Source: Pezicula radicicola
Lineage: Eukaryota; Ascomycota; Leotiomycetes; Helotiales; Dermateaceae
Direction of reading: 5' to 3'
NCBI GenBank assembly: GCA_003008705.1
Contig: PDUO01000009.1
Span: 62,001 to 126,000 of the forward strand
DNA: 64,000 nucleotides
Part shown: positions 12,301 through 23,407 of the stretch, in pieces
How positions within the stretch are numbered: the stretch's first letter is position 1
Layout: the number at the start of each line of letters is the position of its first letter
The notes under the pieces: generated by a model
Seen by the model: only the letters and a program-made list of their open reading frames with translations
The model's database searches: none
Told to the model about the DNA's origin: nothing
Position numbers and translations under genes: made by a program

Positions 12301-14222
12301 ACCAGCTGGGATGTCAGCCTGTGTCTGACTTCGTCTATGCTGCTTGTCTAGGAAAGCTTCCTGCCAGGGGCATTGGTCTTGTCCGCTGTGAAAATGTGGC
12401 CTACATCTACAATTCTTGGCTTGCTCAGAAGCCTCCTATCCAGGCAGTTCAACATCCTTACAAGGGCTATGTCGAGGATGCAATCAACATACCTTACCTA
12501 TCTCTGACGAGATTGACGAGGCGTTCCGACTTCCTGCATAGGATCCCTCCCGGAAATGCTAAGACTTCCGAGAAGCCACTGTCTTATGTTCTGCCCGCAA
12601 CTAAGTGTTCTATCGATCACTTGCCATTTAGCTACGTTCAATTTGCAATGCTAATACCATCCATTATGCATCGTCTCGAAATATATCTTTTAGCTGCCCG
12701 TCTCTCGAAGACCCTGCTCAAGGGCGTCGCAATCAACAATCTTGATCTTATCGTAACAGCTATCACCGCTTCAAGTGCCCATGAGGACACCAATTATCAG
12801 CGATTTGAATTCCTAGGAGATTCTGTCTTGAAATTTTGCACTTCTATCCAACTTGTAGGAGAATATCCGTTATGGCACGAAGGTTATCTGTCGGCGAAGA
12901 AGGATCGTCTTGTCGCCAACTCTAGGCTTGCAAGAGCCGCGTTAGAGCAAGGTTTAGATGCATTCATCGTCTCGAAGCCATTTACAGGTCATAAATGGCG
13001 GCCAATGTATGTGGATAACTTGCTCATGACGAAGACGGATGCAAGACGGGATTTGTCCTCCAAGGTCCTCGCTGATGTTGTTGAAGCACTTATCGGCGCT
13101 GCCATGATTGATGGAGGCATGCCGAAGGCCCTTGCTTGCTTACAAGTATTCCTTCCAGAGATCAGTTGGCAGGCACTCGATGCTAGACAAGGCTTCTTAT
13201 ATGCTCGTGTGCCTGAGATTCAACTGCCGGCAATTTTGGAACCGCTTGAGCAATTGATTGGATACAAGTTCCAGAAAAAGGCTCTTCTGGTTGAGGCCAT
13301 GACTCATGCCTCCTGTAACACCGGATCACAATCGTTGGAAAGACTTGAGTTCTTGGGAGATTCTATTCTAGACAATATTATTGTGGAAGCTGTCTTTGGC
13401 CAGCCGGCCGAGCTTTCCCATATACAGATGCATCTGCTCAGAACAGCCCTCGTTAATGCTGATTTCCTCGCATTCATTTGCATGGAATGGTCAACCAGGC
13501 AAGAGATAGCAGATATCGTTGAAGTTTCTCAGCCTGAGAATGAACCCTCGCGGTTCCAAGAAGTACAATCTGCAGTCACCTTTCCACTCTGGAGATTCAT
13601 GCGTCATATGTCGCCTCGACTCGCAGCTGTACAACATGCAACCTCTCATCGACATCAAAACTTGCGCCAGAACATCAACACTGTTCTTCACAGTGGCACC
13701 CACTATCCTTGGCACCTCCTTGCTCAACTACAAGCCGAGAAGTTCTTCTCGGATATTGTTGAAAGCCTATTAGGTGCTGTATGGATTGATTCAGGATCGA
13801 TAGATACTTGCAGAGACCTCGTAGAACGTATGGGCATCTTGCCATATTTGCGAAGGATTTTGAGAGACGATGTTCATGTCCTTCACCCGAAAGAAGAGCT
13901 CGGAATGTTGGCAGATAATGAAGCTGTCAAGTACGTGATCGAGTCACGGATTCAGAAAAAAAACGGTAGCGAGGAGCGAGAGTATATGTGTAAAGTGCTT
14001 CTTGGGACGTTGGAAGAGGTACGAGTAGATGCTGGTTCGAAGATTGAGAATCTGTTTGTGGAGAGGAGGGAGGTGGTTTATGTTGAGAGCGGTGTAAGTA
14101 AGGAGGAGGTCAAGACGAAGGCTGCTGAGGCGGCTGTGGCTATTTTGAAACGCGAGAAAAATGGCGGACCTGTATTCGACGACGATAATGATATGGATAT
14201 TGATGATGTTTATGAGGCATGA
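9342..14222 (+). CDS. dcl2: Dicer-like protein 2 (DCL2)
   Basis: Dicer-like ribonuclease that cuts long double-stranded RNA into small RNAs for quelling and antiviral RNA silencing. I join exons 9342-9595, 9758-9781, 9921-9969, 10022-10274 and 10336-14222, which total exactly 1,489 codons including stop (1,488 aa). Domains in order: an acidic N-terminus; a superfamily 2 helicase with TGSGKTH (about 86-92), DEAH (about 191-194), GLTASP and the motif V/VI block with QRRGRARQ (near 500-540); a dimerisation (DUF283) region near 615; two RNase III domains with signatures FEFLGDS (about 1015) and LEFLGDS (about 1197), each followed by the downstream acidic pair; and a short basic C-terminus resembling a dsRNA-binding fold. 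No PAZ domain is recognisable, as usual for DCL2. All visible catalytic acids are present. The 24-nt second exon, carrying Walker A, is unusual. Short exons make this gene easy to mispredict. Confidence 0.93.
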
Positions 14223-15329
14223 ATTTATGGATTACGACGTTATGAGGGAGGGAAAACTAATGATTACGGCCGTCTATTCTCCAGAACTTTGTTTCTTTGT
14301 TCTGTTAGACTAATGTTTAGCCTATAGAACTCTGACTTCTGTTTTATATCTACTCAAGTTTTCGATGGGAAAGCTTTTACCTCTTACCACTTACTGTTCA
14401 GCCCTTCGTGCTGATTCTTGATGCATACTCATCCTAAGCCCATCACTTCAGGAATCAAGATACGTGATATAATCCTTTTATTGCCAATAATTCGAACCGA
14501 AAATCCAATCAATCATAACCAAAGTTTTCCATGAGTATTGCAGCTATCTCACGATTCGTCAATTACTGCTATAGGCTTTCTGTCGGTTCACTCCTATTAC
14601 CTAGCAGACTAGTGAAGTGTCACTTAGTATGCCTTGGTAATATCTGGAGTTGTATGGTTGTTGATTCCTAACTAGATATACTCGTCTACGTACATAGACT
14701 AGTCCCGTTTGGGCTAGTGGCGCGGCGCGGCCCGGCAAAGTGCGGCCTCTCATTGGCCTAGCGCGTTGCTGGCGCGCTTACGTAATAAAGTGAATCAATG
14801 TTCCAACACTTTCATATGCTGATACTGAACCGCTTGAAGAAGCTCCAAAGTTATCCACTATCTTCTTATAGAAACTTGAAAACCAGCTAGAAATAGAATT
14901 ATTGCCATATGACTGTATTCAGGAGTCTCAGATAGTAGCTAGTCACATAGCAGCATAGTGACTTATTTGAGTAACTCACTTGACTTGAGTATCTAAGCTA
15001 TTCTGATAAAACCAAGGGCAAGCAACTACGTTACCGCATCTTGCCGACCACCTAAAGCCTGTGTTAAGGAACTTGCTTATTGAACTAGCCTCAAGTGCAC
15101 AATTCCTGCAGAATGCCCCAATATTGAAAGCGTCTCCTTTTAGAGTTATAGAAGAATTTGGTTATGCAGGTACCGTTTTAATTTTACATTGATTAGTAAT
15201 TATCCATTAATTCATAAGACTATCATCGACAGGACGTCTACCACATATGACTATTCGTACATCAGACTTAATCCCCTTGCAAGAAGACAACTTCCTGGCG
15301 AAACCACTTCTTCTCACCTCATTACTCTA
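14223..15329. other. AT-rich intergenic region with repeat-like words
   Basis: No gene is supportable here. The stretch is AT-rich apart from a sharp GC-rich island near 14,700-14,785. Around 14,955-15,000 it has clustered ACTTGA/TTGAGT words like those in two other gaps of this window, which suggests decayed repeat DNA rather than regulatory sequence. No terminal repeats or transposase remains are readable. Confidence 0.45.
14698..14785. repeat. GC-rich island led by an imperfect hairpin
   Basis: An imperfect inverted repeat (ACTAGTCCC, four-base loop GTTT, GGGCTAGT) is followed directly by a run dominated by GCGCGG, GGCCCGG and GCGCGC words. The sequence on both sides is AT-rich. The abrupt change in composition suggests an inserted small element or a retained piece of a larger repeat. 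No target-site duplication was identified. Confidence 0.35.
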
Positions 15330-16594
15330 CTAGATAGTTGAACTTAACTCAGTACTCCAAGAATCATCATGTCCTAAACCAGGTCTCGGGACATGACACT
15401 TCTTCTTTCTCGCCTTCGTCTGCCTATCAATATCCTCCCAGTCAACCCTCCAATTCTGAATCGACTCCGTAAGTTCCTTATCTTCATTGGGTGGAATATA
15501 TCTCAAGCACTGCACTTCTAATGCCCGGAGCTGCAATTTCAGATATCTGAGTTCTGATTGATTAGCCTCGAAGTCGTCCTCGAGCTCTGATATACGGTTC
15601 TCGAGGAAGATGATCCGTTCTACTGCCTTTTCACACCTGACGACGAGTAGGTCATGTATATGCTGCGAATATTAGTCCATAGTTCGCCGTCTCAAGAACA
15701 GCGCACTTACTAAAGACTCCTCTTTCCTGTCCTGAAGCTCCGAAATAGTATGTGTTAATCTGAAAGTTTTCTAAGTTAGTATTGCTTCTTTCAAATGTCT
15801 TCTAGAATATAGGAGTCTAGATTATTGCTTGTGGAACATCATCTTCAGTGACCAAAAATATCTCATCGACCAAGGATCTTATTGCCTATGAGAAACTAGA
15901 ACTCTAGCTTTTTGGAGTAGGTAGCCTAAAAACTTGAAGAGAAGGGAATTGGCACTTGGAATCTTGGCCATCTGAAATAATTTGAGTGACTTAAGATGAG
16001 TGTACCACAGGTTATGCCATCTGATTTGAAGACACAATCCAGGAGGTTCAAAGCATATCTCTCAACTCTGGACCTGCCTCACAAGTTCAAAAATTTGGAA
16101 CAAAAGAGTACTTACTGAGCAACCAATGCATCAGCAGCCGTGGCTATTTCCATAGCCTTAGATGTGCTGATTTCTGTTTTGTTGGAGACCTTCTGCGGTG
16201 TACGAGGAGACTTGGGCCACTGGCTTGGAAAATGCATTCCAACATTTTGGCTCGGCGAAGCTGGACCCCAGGAGACTCTGTCTTCAGTTCTGCTTTTTTG
16301 GCTGTTCTCCACCGGGGTGAGATCCCTCTCGCCACGCATGAGAACTTCTATCCTATCCACCTCTTTGTGTATGGACGAGACCACGCCATCTTCAAGTGAT
16401 CTCGCTGCTGATAAGCGGGACACCATGTCGTTCAGTCTTTCAATGAGAACATCCTTATTGTCTTGGGTGATGTCCGGATCAGGGGAGGCTTCCTCTCGGA
16501 CGGATCTGGCGAATCTGGCGGCTGTAGGAGAAGGAGAAGAATACTGTCGATGGAGTGTAGGGAAATGCGCGATACCGAGGTGGTAGAGGCTCAT
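15330..16594 (-). CDS. Conserved coiled-coil protein of unknown function
   Basis: This is a minus-strand gene starting at the ATG at 16594 and ending at the TAG at 15332-15330. The first exon (16594-16116) encodes a basic start (MSLYHLG...), a Ser/Pro-rich part and a predicted helix around LNDMVSRLSAA. Later exons, reached through several short introns between about 16,115 and 15,650, give SLVDEIF, ISELQDRKEESL and then a strong heptad-like helix: ERIIFLENRISELEDDF, followed by LKLQLRALEVQC and a charged C-terminus. The last exon is clear; the middle splice junctions (about 15,650-16,115) have more than one reading. I do not recognise a characterised family. The shape suggests a structural or scaffold coiled coil, but I can assign no function. 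Confidence 0.6.
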
Positions 16595-16954
16595 TTTCTC
16601 CCGAGTTCAAAGAATGTGACCGGGAGAGATAATTAATTAAGCAAAACGTGATGCAAGCCGATCCCAGCCCAGCTAATCCAAGGCGTCGCCAAAATGAAGG
16701 GAGGTGGGGGGAAAGAAAACAAAAGCTGGCCGTTGGTCGGGAGAATCCTACCTAGATACACCCCAAATGCCGCTTTCAACACGCCTGACCTCGAATTATT
16801 TTGTAAGATTATTTTGTGACTCTGACCAGGACAGCTCATTCGAAATCGAAGCCTCCCCAACTTTCACCCTTCTCTTCTTCTTCTTTTCATGTCAGAACAA
16901 GCCTGGTCCATTGGAAGTCACAACGTAGTCTCATAACAGAAGACTCCCGACATA

Positions 16955-18710
16955 ATGTCTTCAAATGCAAGTTAAATACATGCCAGTCCATAAACCCCCG
17001 TGTGCCCCACCAACAACACAACAGCTTACTTTTACCAGGAAGAACTTCAACCGTCCTTGGACATTGTCAAAGACATCTTGTCCGAGTCAATTGGGAAGTC
17101 TCATGCACCCAATCTAGTCCCGGTCTTTGCGCAGATCAATTCCGACCTCATCACCCCATCTGCAGCATACTTGAAGATTTCCGCACACTCCAAGTCCGAA
17201 CTTTCCTTCCTCTTCGAAAGCGCTGCTACCGAACAAGTGGGAAGATATAGCTTCGTGGGAGCTGGCCCCAGAAAGATTTTGAAGACCGGAGAAGGCCATG
17301 GAGAACAGAAGGACCCCTTGCCTGCACTTGAGGAGGAACTCTCCAAGAACCGCGTTGCCCATGTTCCAGGTTTAGCTTTACCGCCTCTAACTGGAGGTGC
17401 TATCGGTTATGTGGGCTACGACTGCGTACGATATTTTGAGCCGAAGACTGCACGACCCATGAAGGATGTTCTCAAAGTACCTGAGTCACTCTTTATGCTT
17501 TTTGACACAATTGTTGCATTCGATCGTTTTTTCGGTGTCATAAAAGTCATAACCTACTTGCGAGTTCCAAAGGATCTTTCTACGCTTTCAGAAGCCTATA
17601 GAACCGCGCAAGATACAATTAGTGAGGTTGTACATGTGCTCCAATCCACGGACACACCGCACCCAGGCCAGGCGCCCATTCAATTGAATCAGCCATATAC
17701 CTCGAACATCGGCAAAGAAGGATATGAGAAGCATGTCACTACCCTCAAGAAACACATTACCGCGGGAGATATCATTCAAGCAGTTCCATCTCAGCGAGTT
17801 GCACGACCAACTACTCTCCATCCGTTCAACATCTATCGCCATCTTCGTATGGTCAACCCCTCGCCTTATCTCTTCTACATTAATTGCAAGGACTTTCAGA
17901 TTGTAGGGGCCTCTCCAGAGTTGCTCGTAAAAGCCGAGGATGGCCGAGTTATTACTCATCCCATTGCAGGCACTGTGATGCGAGGCAAGACTCCTGAGGA
18001 AGACGAGGCCCTCGCTAACGAGCTTCGAAGCTCGCTGAAGGACAGGGCCGAGCACGTTATGTTGGTTGACCTCGCCCGAAATGATATTAACCGAGTTTGC
18101 GACCCTCTCACGACTAGAGTCGATAGACTGATGGTTGTGGAGAGGTTTAGTCACGTGCAACACTTGGTCTCCCAAGTTTCTGGCGTTCTGAGAAAGGGAA
18201 AGTCCCGATTTGATGCATTTCGGTCGATTTTCCCTGCTGGAACAGTTTCTGGAGCCCCGAAGGTGAAGGCAATGGAGCTAATTGCTGAATTGGAAAAAGA
18301 GAAGCGAGGTATCTATGCTGGCGCCGTAGGATATTTCGGATACGCCAGTGTTGATGCTGAGGGCAATGAGGCAGAGGGTGCAATGGATACGTGCATTGCC
18401 CTAAGAACAATGATGGTGAAGGACGGAATTGCATACTTACAAGCTGGTAAGATATCTTCCTGCAAATCGTAAACGAGGACTTGAAGCTAACTGATACTTC
18501 CCTTCAGGAGGTGGAATCGTCTTTGATTCGGATCCCTCTGATGAATACACGGAGACGATGAACAAGCTCGCTTCTAACATTCGAACCATTGACTCGGCAG
18601 AGAAACATTGGGCTGGTTTCCAGAATGGAGTAGCCGACCCCGTGGAGCAAGAAGGCCTCGTGGTTTCAAAACCCAAAGAGAAAGTGCACATTGATTTAGC
18701 TGCTGGATGA
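16955..18710 (+). CDS. Anthranilate synthase component I
   Basis: Chorismate-binding subunit that makes anthranilate from chorismate and amino nitrogen, the first step of tryptophan synthesis (yeast TRP2, bacterial trpE). Exons 16955-16970, 17025-18446 and 18508-18710 sum to 547 codons (546 aa). The N-terminal part has the LFESA segment that belongs to the tryptophan feedback site. The C-terminal chorismate-binding domain shows PSQR, the TVMRGKTPEED block, LVDLARND, SGAPKVKAMELI and GAVGYFG. The large exon is open upstream only to a GTG at 17000 with no ATG, so a 16-nt first exon from ATG 16955 with a GTTAAA donor is the best start. In filamentous ascomycetes the glutamine amidotransferase usually sits in a separate trifunctional protein, which is not in this window. 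The function call is strong; the first exon is moderately sure. Confidence 0.93.
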
Positions 18711-19251
18711 TTTATCATATACCCAATCAATAATGCAACGCTATAGCTTCATGAAAATAAAGAACATCCCGAAGGTTCCCGAGTCCGAGGTCGCCGATCC
18801 AATGTGAGAATTATGCTCTCATGATACTCAATGCTTACTCAAACAATCTTAGTGATTCGAGTGCCCGGATACAAATAAAGTCTCGGGCTTTAGCTTACTA
18901 AGCTGTCCTAATGTTTAAGCTGTCGCCTTTTAACAGGCCGAGTCACTTAAAGTAGGTGTTCTATGGTGGGATTGGCATTTTTAGGTGATTAGTCCACGGA
19001 ATATTGGTAGACACAGATTTTCACTCTAGTAGAATCTCGTAGTGAAGACATCATATGTCACCTAAGCTGGTAGAAAGTATTGTACGTTAAGTCATCTATT
19101 CTCGCAATACACTTTTGTCTTTCGTGAAAGAGGAGATCTTCTATTGGAAACACAAGAAAGCAGCACTATTACCCCCGTATGCCTTCTATCCTTATTACAA
19201 AAGTACAGTCTATGCTATGAATACAATGCCAACGCCCACGCTGCCCCAAAT
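18711..19251. other. Convergent intergenic region
   Basis: This lies between the 3' ends of anthranilate synthase (plus) and cytochrome c (minus). I see only AT-rich sequence suited to two transcript ends and no gene or clear repeat. Confidence 0.5.
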
Positions 19252-20144
19252 CTACTTTGTCTCTTCACGGAGGAAACTGAGATACGATGTTAGTGATACT
19301 CTACACAAGCAATGGAAACGAAAATAATAAAACATACGTAATCAAATCGTTACGGTCCTTGTCCTTCTTCAATCCACCGAATGCCATCTTCGTGCCAGGA
19401 ATGTACTTCTTTGGGTTCTCTAGATACTCGAACTGTTTCACCGAGTCAGTCATTCTGCGGTAATGATGGGGAAGTGTGAAAGGAGGCATACCAGAGTATC
19501 ATTGTCCCAGGTAATGGCCTTCTGCTTGTTGGCATCGGTGTATGAGAAGCCCTCAACTGAACCAGTTTGACGTCCGAAAAGACCGTGGAGGTTTGGGCCG
19601 ATCTTGTTTCCCTCACCCTCACCGAGAGTGTGGCACTGAGCGCATCTTGTCTTGAAAAGGTTGGCACCCTTCTTTGCGTCACCTAAATAGAGAAATAATG
19701 TCAGTCTCTATGTCTTCCAAATTTAATCATCCCTTTAATTAAAATTTGTTGAGCCCAGGCGCAAGCGACTGAAAACCCCGAGGAGCAATGAAGAGGATGC
19801 GGAATGTTGGGCACTAGAATCTGCTCGCAATGAACCACCATCCTGAGAGAAAGCTCTTTGTTGGACGAGAATTTCATTTATCTTGACGTCGATGACTCGG
19901 TGTTTCAGTGGCGGACGTGAGGATGTTGCCCCTGAAGTCGACGACGTCCAGCGCACCGAAGCCCTTTGCAAAGCCCACTATTGGATTTCTCGCTCGCGCC
20001 TTCACTCATGTCCAAAGATCTAACACCATGATGCCGTATTCGACGATTCAATGGCCTTCGACTTTGTTGGTGACGTGACCAGTTCGCAGGAGACCGCGGG
20101 AAGGAGAAGTAGAAAAGTAGGCACATACCGTCCTTGAAAGGCAT
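19252..20144 (-). CDS. cyc1: Cytochrome c
   Basis: Soluble haem protein of the mitochondrial intermembrane space, carrying electrons from complex III to complex IV. Four exons, 20144-20129, 19682-19492, 19432-19338 and 19276-19252, give exactly 109 codons (108 aa, the usual fungal length). The first exon is only 16 nt (MPFKD and one base). Exon 2 has the haem-attachment motif CAQCH in [20 protein letters not shown], and exon 3 has the axial methionine in [16 protein letters not shown]. The last exon ends in LREETK. The first intron is long (446 nt), and the others are 59 and 61 nt. Because no single frame exceeds about 60 codons it is easily missed. The identification is essentially certain. 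Confidence 0.97.
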
Positions 20145-20871
20145 CTTGTCTGGTTGCGGGGGTGTGGGAAGATTTGGAGATTGTAGTAGGAGGGAGAGTA
20201 GGAGGAATGTGAGGCGGTCGTGGTGTTCAGTTAGATGATGAAGAGGAAGAAGTAGATTTTTTGAATCCCAGATTTTTAAACCTGGCGCGAACAAGGCGCC
20301 CCGGCCGGACACGATCGAAGCTAAAATACACCAGCCACAGCCCGGGAGGCCATTTGCGTGATTTTAACTGGGTTGGCCAATCACAGCATGGCAATTGTTA
20401 AGAAGCAACGGAATAAATCGGCAGGAGCCACGGCTCAAAGGGACTGTACGTGCTCCGTACCTGAATTAAAAATATTTATTTGGCCTTTGAATACGTAGGT
20501 CCCCGGTAACGTACCTAACGTCCTAACGTACCTAGAGCACGCCATGAAGATGAGGTTACACCTTGGGCATACATCACTATAAAATTACATCAACGAATTG
20601 CAGATCCTGTACATATACCAGAACAAAAATGTTATTTTCCTAGAAATTTTCGGAAATTTAACATGTTCACCAGTTCTTCGCAAAATATGCGGCCTTTGTT
20701 CGGGAACGTGGCCTGAGGTGTCAAATTCCAAAGACCGAGGAAAGTGTACGGTACGATTCTCGGCGAACGTACGGAAAGAAAGGCCCAGAAAAAGTTGTGA
20801 GCTTGTCACGCTACAAGCGCGATCCAGCATCACCACGAATTGCGGCGCGTTCTCCATCTCCAACCATCAAG
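20145..20871. other. Divergent promoter region, cytochrome c and mitochondrial-type membrane protein
   Basis: About 0.73 kb separates two divergent starts. It holds a CCAAT box near 20377 and a short reiterated TAACGTACCTA-type segment around 20,508-20,534. No gene is readable. Confidence 0.5.
20377..20381 (+). promoter_or_regulatory. CCAAT box upstream of cytochrome c
   Basis: The word TTGGCCAATCA lies about 230 bases upstream of the cytochrome c start. Fungal respiratory genes, cytochrome c included, are classic targets of the CCAAT-binding HAP/CBC complex. Here the match is a single pentamer, so it is only a candidate. Confidence 0.35.
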
Positions 20872-21690
20872 ATGTCTTCCGCTGCATCAATCCCACGATT
20901 CCTCCTCCCTCAAAGGAGCGCAATATGGCGAACCCGCATATCAACCAAGAGAACCCCCTCCCTGATCATCCGGCACGCCTCAAACAAGAGCAAGAAAGCT
21001 TCCAAGCCCCTCGTTCTCGAGAAACCCGCTAAATTCACGCCTCCATCTCATGGTGCTCGGCTCAGGAAGGAAGCCCCCAGGTATCCGGGGCCAGAATTGT
21101 CAGTTGAGGAGAAGGCGAGGCAGAAGAAGAAGAAATACCCCAACATGATGCCCGCCGAGGGAACTTTTCTCCACTGGTTCATCAATAACCGTTCTATACA
21201 TATGTGGATTTGCCTTGTGAGTACTTGCGCGACTGAATCGTTGTTACAAAACTGATTTTCCGCTTAGGGCACACTCACATCTCTTGCACTGACGGTGTTC
21301 ATCACCAATTTTAAGCGGGACTCTCCGTACGGAGATATGCTCCCTCACTGGTCCCAATTATTCCTACACCCAATCTCCTTCGTGCGTACGAATATTGAGG
21401 TTATGCGGTTACACCAAGCACACATGACAGTTATTACTCAGGAGAGACGGAAGCAGAAGGTCGAGGATGTTGCGAAGCGGGCCTCGTATAGGAAGGCGCA
21501 TGGACTGGACAAGGACGAGGGCTTTGGGGGATGGACTGCAAAGAGCGATGACCAGCTTCAAGGACCTGCTATTATGCTTGGAGAAACCAGTGCTGCAAAT
21601 GAGACTGTAAATGCGGTGGAGGTTGACCAGCAGCAGCAGCAACCTCCAAGGGAGAAGAAGCCACTTAGGAAGTGGCTTGGAATTTGGTAG
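20872..21690 (+). CDS. Predicted mitochondrial single-pass membrane protein, unknown function
   Basis: Exons 20872-21216 and 21268-21690 (51-nt intron) encode 255 aa. The first 40 residues are rich in Arg, Ser and Ile with almost no acids, as in a mitochondrial presequence (MSSAASIPRFLLPQRSAIWR). A very basic stretch (KARQKKKKYPNMMP) precedes one hydrophobic segment that spans the splice junction (WICLGTLTSLALTVFITNF). The C-terminal half is a charged helix (QERRKQKVEDVAKRASYRK), then a Gln-rich linker and a basic tail ending KWLGIW. I do not recognise a characterised family, although the organisation looks like a conserved fungal mitochondrial protein. The upstream in-frame start used by a longer open frame is not ATG, so the ATG at 20872 is chosen. 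Its 3' end lies only 39 bases from the convergent rrp42. Confidence 0.72.
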
Positions 21691-21729
21691 TGGCCTTGTA
21701 AGAAATATTGGCAAGGTGGTGTAAATTAA

Positions 21730-22907
21730 CTAACCCAATTCCACTGCGTCCAAACCATCTAATACATCTTCCGCCACACCACCTCGTTCCAATACCTTCT
21801 GGATCATGGCAGCGATCAGTTTTCTCTTCGCTCCTCCTCTTGGAGGTTGCCAGACACCTTCCTCCTCCATGGTCTCACGCTGACTAGCAGCCTGTTCCGC
21901 CGTACCAGCTGCCGTTCCTCCTGTTGCTGTGTTCAATGCATTAGGTACTCCTGCAGGAGTCAACCTTGATGGAGGGTCGACAGTCCTAACTGCCAATAAT
22001 CTCAAATCCCTCGGGCCTTTACCAGAATCGAGATCCATACCTCCTTCCTCCAAAGCCTGTGCTTTCTCTCCTACCGATATAGCTAGTACAACTTCCGCAA
22101 CGGCGAGCTCCTCCTTGCTCGGATCGAAGATGATATTGTCTTTTACGGTCATAACTAGAAGTGTGATTGGTGGCCGTGCTTGCGATTCAGTTATTCGTGG
22201 ATAAAGATAAACGGATGCATCCCAATCATCATCAAATAATGGATCTTCATCCTTTTCCGACTTTAATCTGGGGAGACGGGTAGAGAGGAGCGCGAGATGT
22301 GTTGTGAGAGAAAGTAGCGGTAATGGGTAGGACAACGGCTGTGACAGCAGTAAAATCTACGAGTAATCAGCCTTGAATCCAATCTTTTATCCAAAACTTC
22401 ACTCACGTCCAGGTATAGCTTCCAATGGAACCTCCTATTGATCCATAACTTATTTGTAAATCCGCCATCGGCCAATAAAGCCTCACTAAGCATAGCAGCC
22501 AAGAAAACCGGCATAGAATCGTCATCTCTCATTCCTGGGATCTCCACAGATAATTCAACCCACTCATTCAATCCCCTTTTCTCGATTTCATTCTGCTCGA
22601 CTCTTCTCGTTTCTTCGTCTTCCTCGTCATCGTCATCTTCTGCAACATCTAAATCCCCAGTCTGATAGCTCGACCGCGACTTCTCTACTTCTGCTTTGAT
22701 TCCCACAATTGCCTCCGTTCCGTCCGCAAAACATATCCGCGCGCTACCATTTGCGCCTGGCAAGATATCCGTCTCTGCTACTAAAGGTCGGAATTGTGTG
22801 CTTTTTCGCGCATCGGGACGAATTGGTGGGTTGAGGGAAAGAGATGTGTGGAGATACGAGAGCTCGGCGGGACTTAGCAGAACTTGTTGCGTGGAAGAGG
22901 GCGCCAT
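21730..22907 (-). CDS. rrp42: Exosome complex component Rrp42
   Basis: Non-catalytic RNase PH-fold subunit of the exosome ring, which processes rRNA and degrades RNA 3'-5' in nucleus and cytoplasm. Exons 22907-22407 and 22356-21730 with a 50-nt intron give 375 aa. The N-terminus matches the Rrp42 layout: LSPAELSYLHTSL, then IRPDARKSTQFRPL, NGSARI and a FADGTEAIVGIKAEV strand as in yeast Rrp42. The second exon opens with ILLLSQPLSYPLPLLSL, continuing the core fold. An acidic insert (DVAEDDDDEEDEE) and a long charged tail are additions common in filamentous fungi. It overlaps no neighbour and converges on the gene ending at 21690. Rrp42 is preferred over Rrp43 or Rrp45 because of the N-terminal motif. 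Confidence 0.88.
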
Positions 22908-23407
22908 TGTGAGGGTTGGAGTAGCACTGACTTGGAGTAGTCAGAGGAAAGGTCGTCTGATTGAAGTTGTGGCCCTACCATAGCTATGAAGCAGTTGACT
23001 TTCTACGCAACCAAACATTTCTTTAAGCGGATTGACGCCCGCATTTTAGCGTCTTACAGTATCATACAAGGCTGAAGACGAGGCTGTGCTATGTTGCTGG
23101 CATTTCTCCTCGTCGCACCGAACCTTGAAACCTCAAGAACCTTCTAAAATCAATTCGATCTATAAAATACACACACCTTTGCACCTAAACCCCGGGAAGG
23201 AAAGACCTACCATGACTTTCAAATCATTGTGCCCGGATAGATAATTACCCCGAAGGCATTCAGAAAGTCTCCGACATTTACCAATTGTCTCCGCATTCTA
23301 TACAAGGACAACGTCTTCTCTCATTTGACGCAACTGTACATCGGTTCTCTATCTCAACCTCAATCAACCACTTCTTCCAATACACAACATTGAATAATTC
23401 ATCTACC
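22908..23407. other. Divergent promoter region, rrp42 and SDR
   Basis: About 500 bases between divergent starts hold no gene. Sequence before the SDR start from about 23,280 is pyrimidine-rich and looks like its 5' leader. Confidence 0.5.

Noticed and set aside
17000..18472. Anthranilate synthase read from a GTG at 17000
   Set aside because: Fungal nuclear genes start at ATG. A short upstream exon from ATG 16955 joins in frame and gives a better start.
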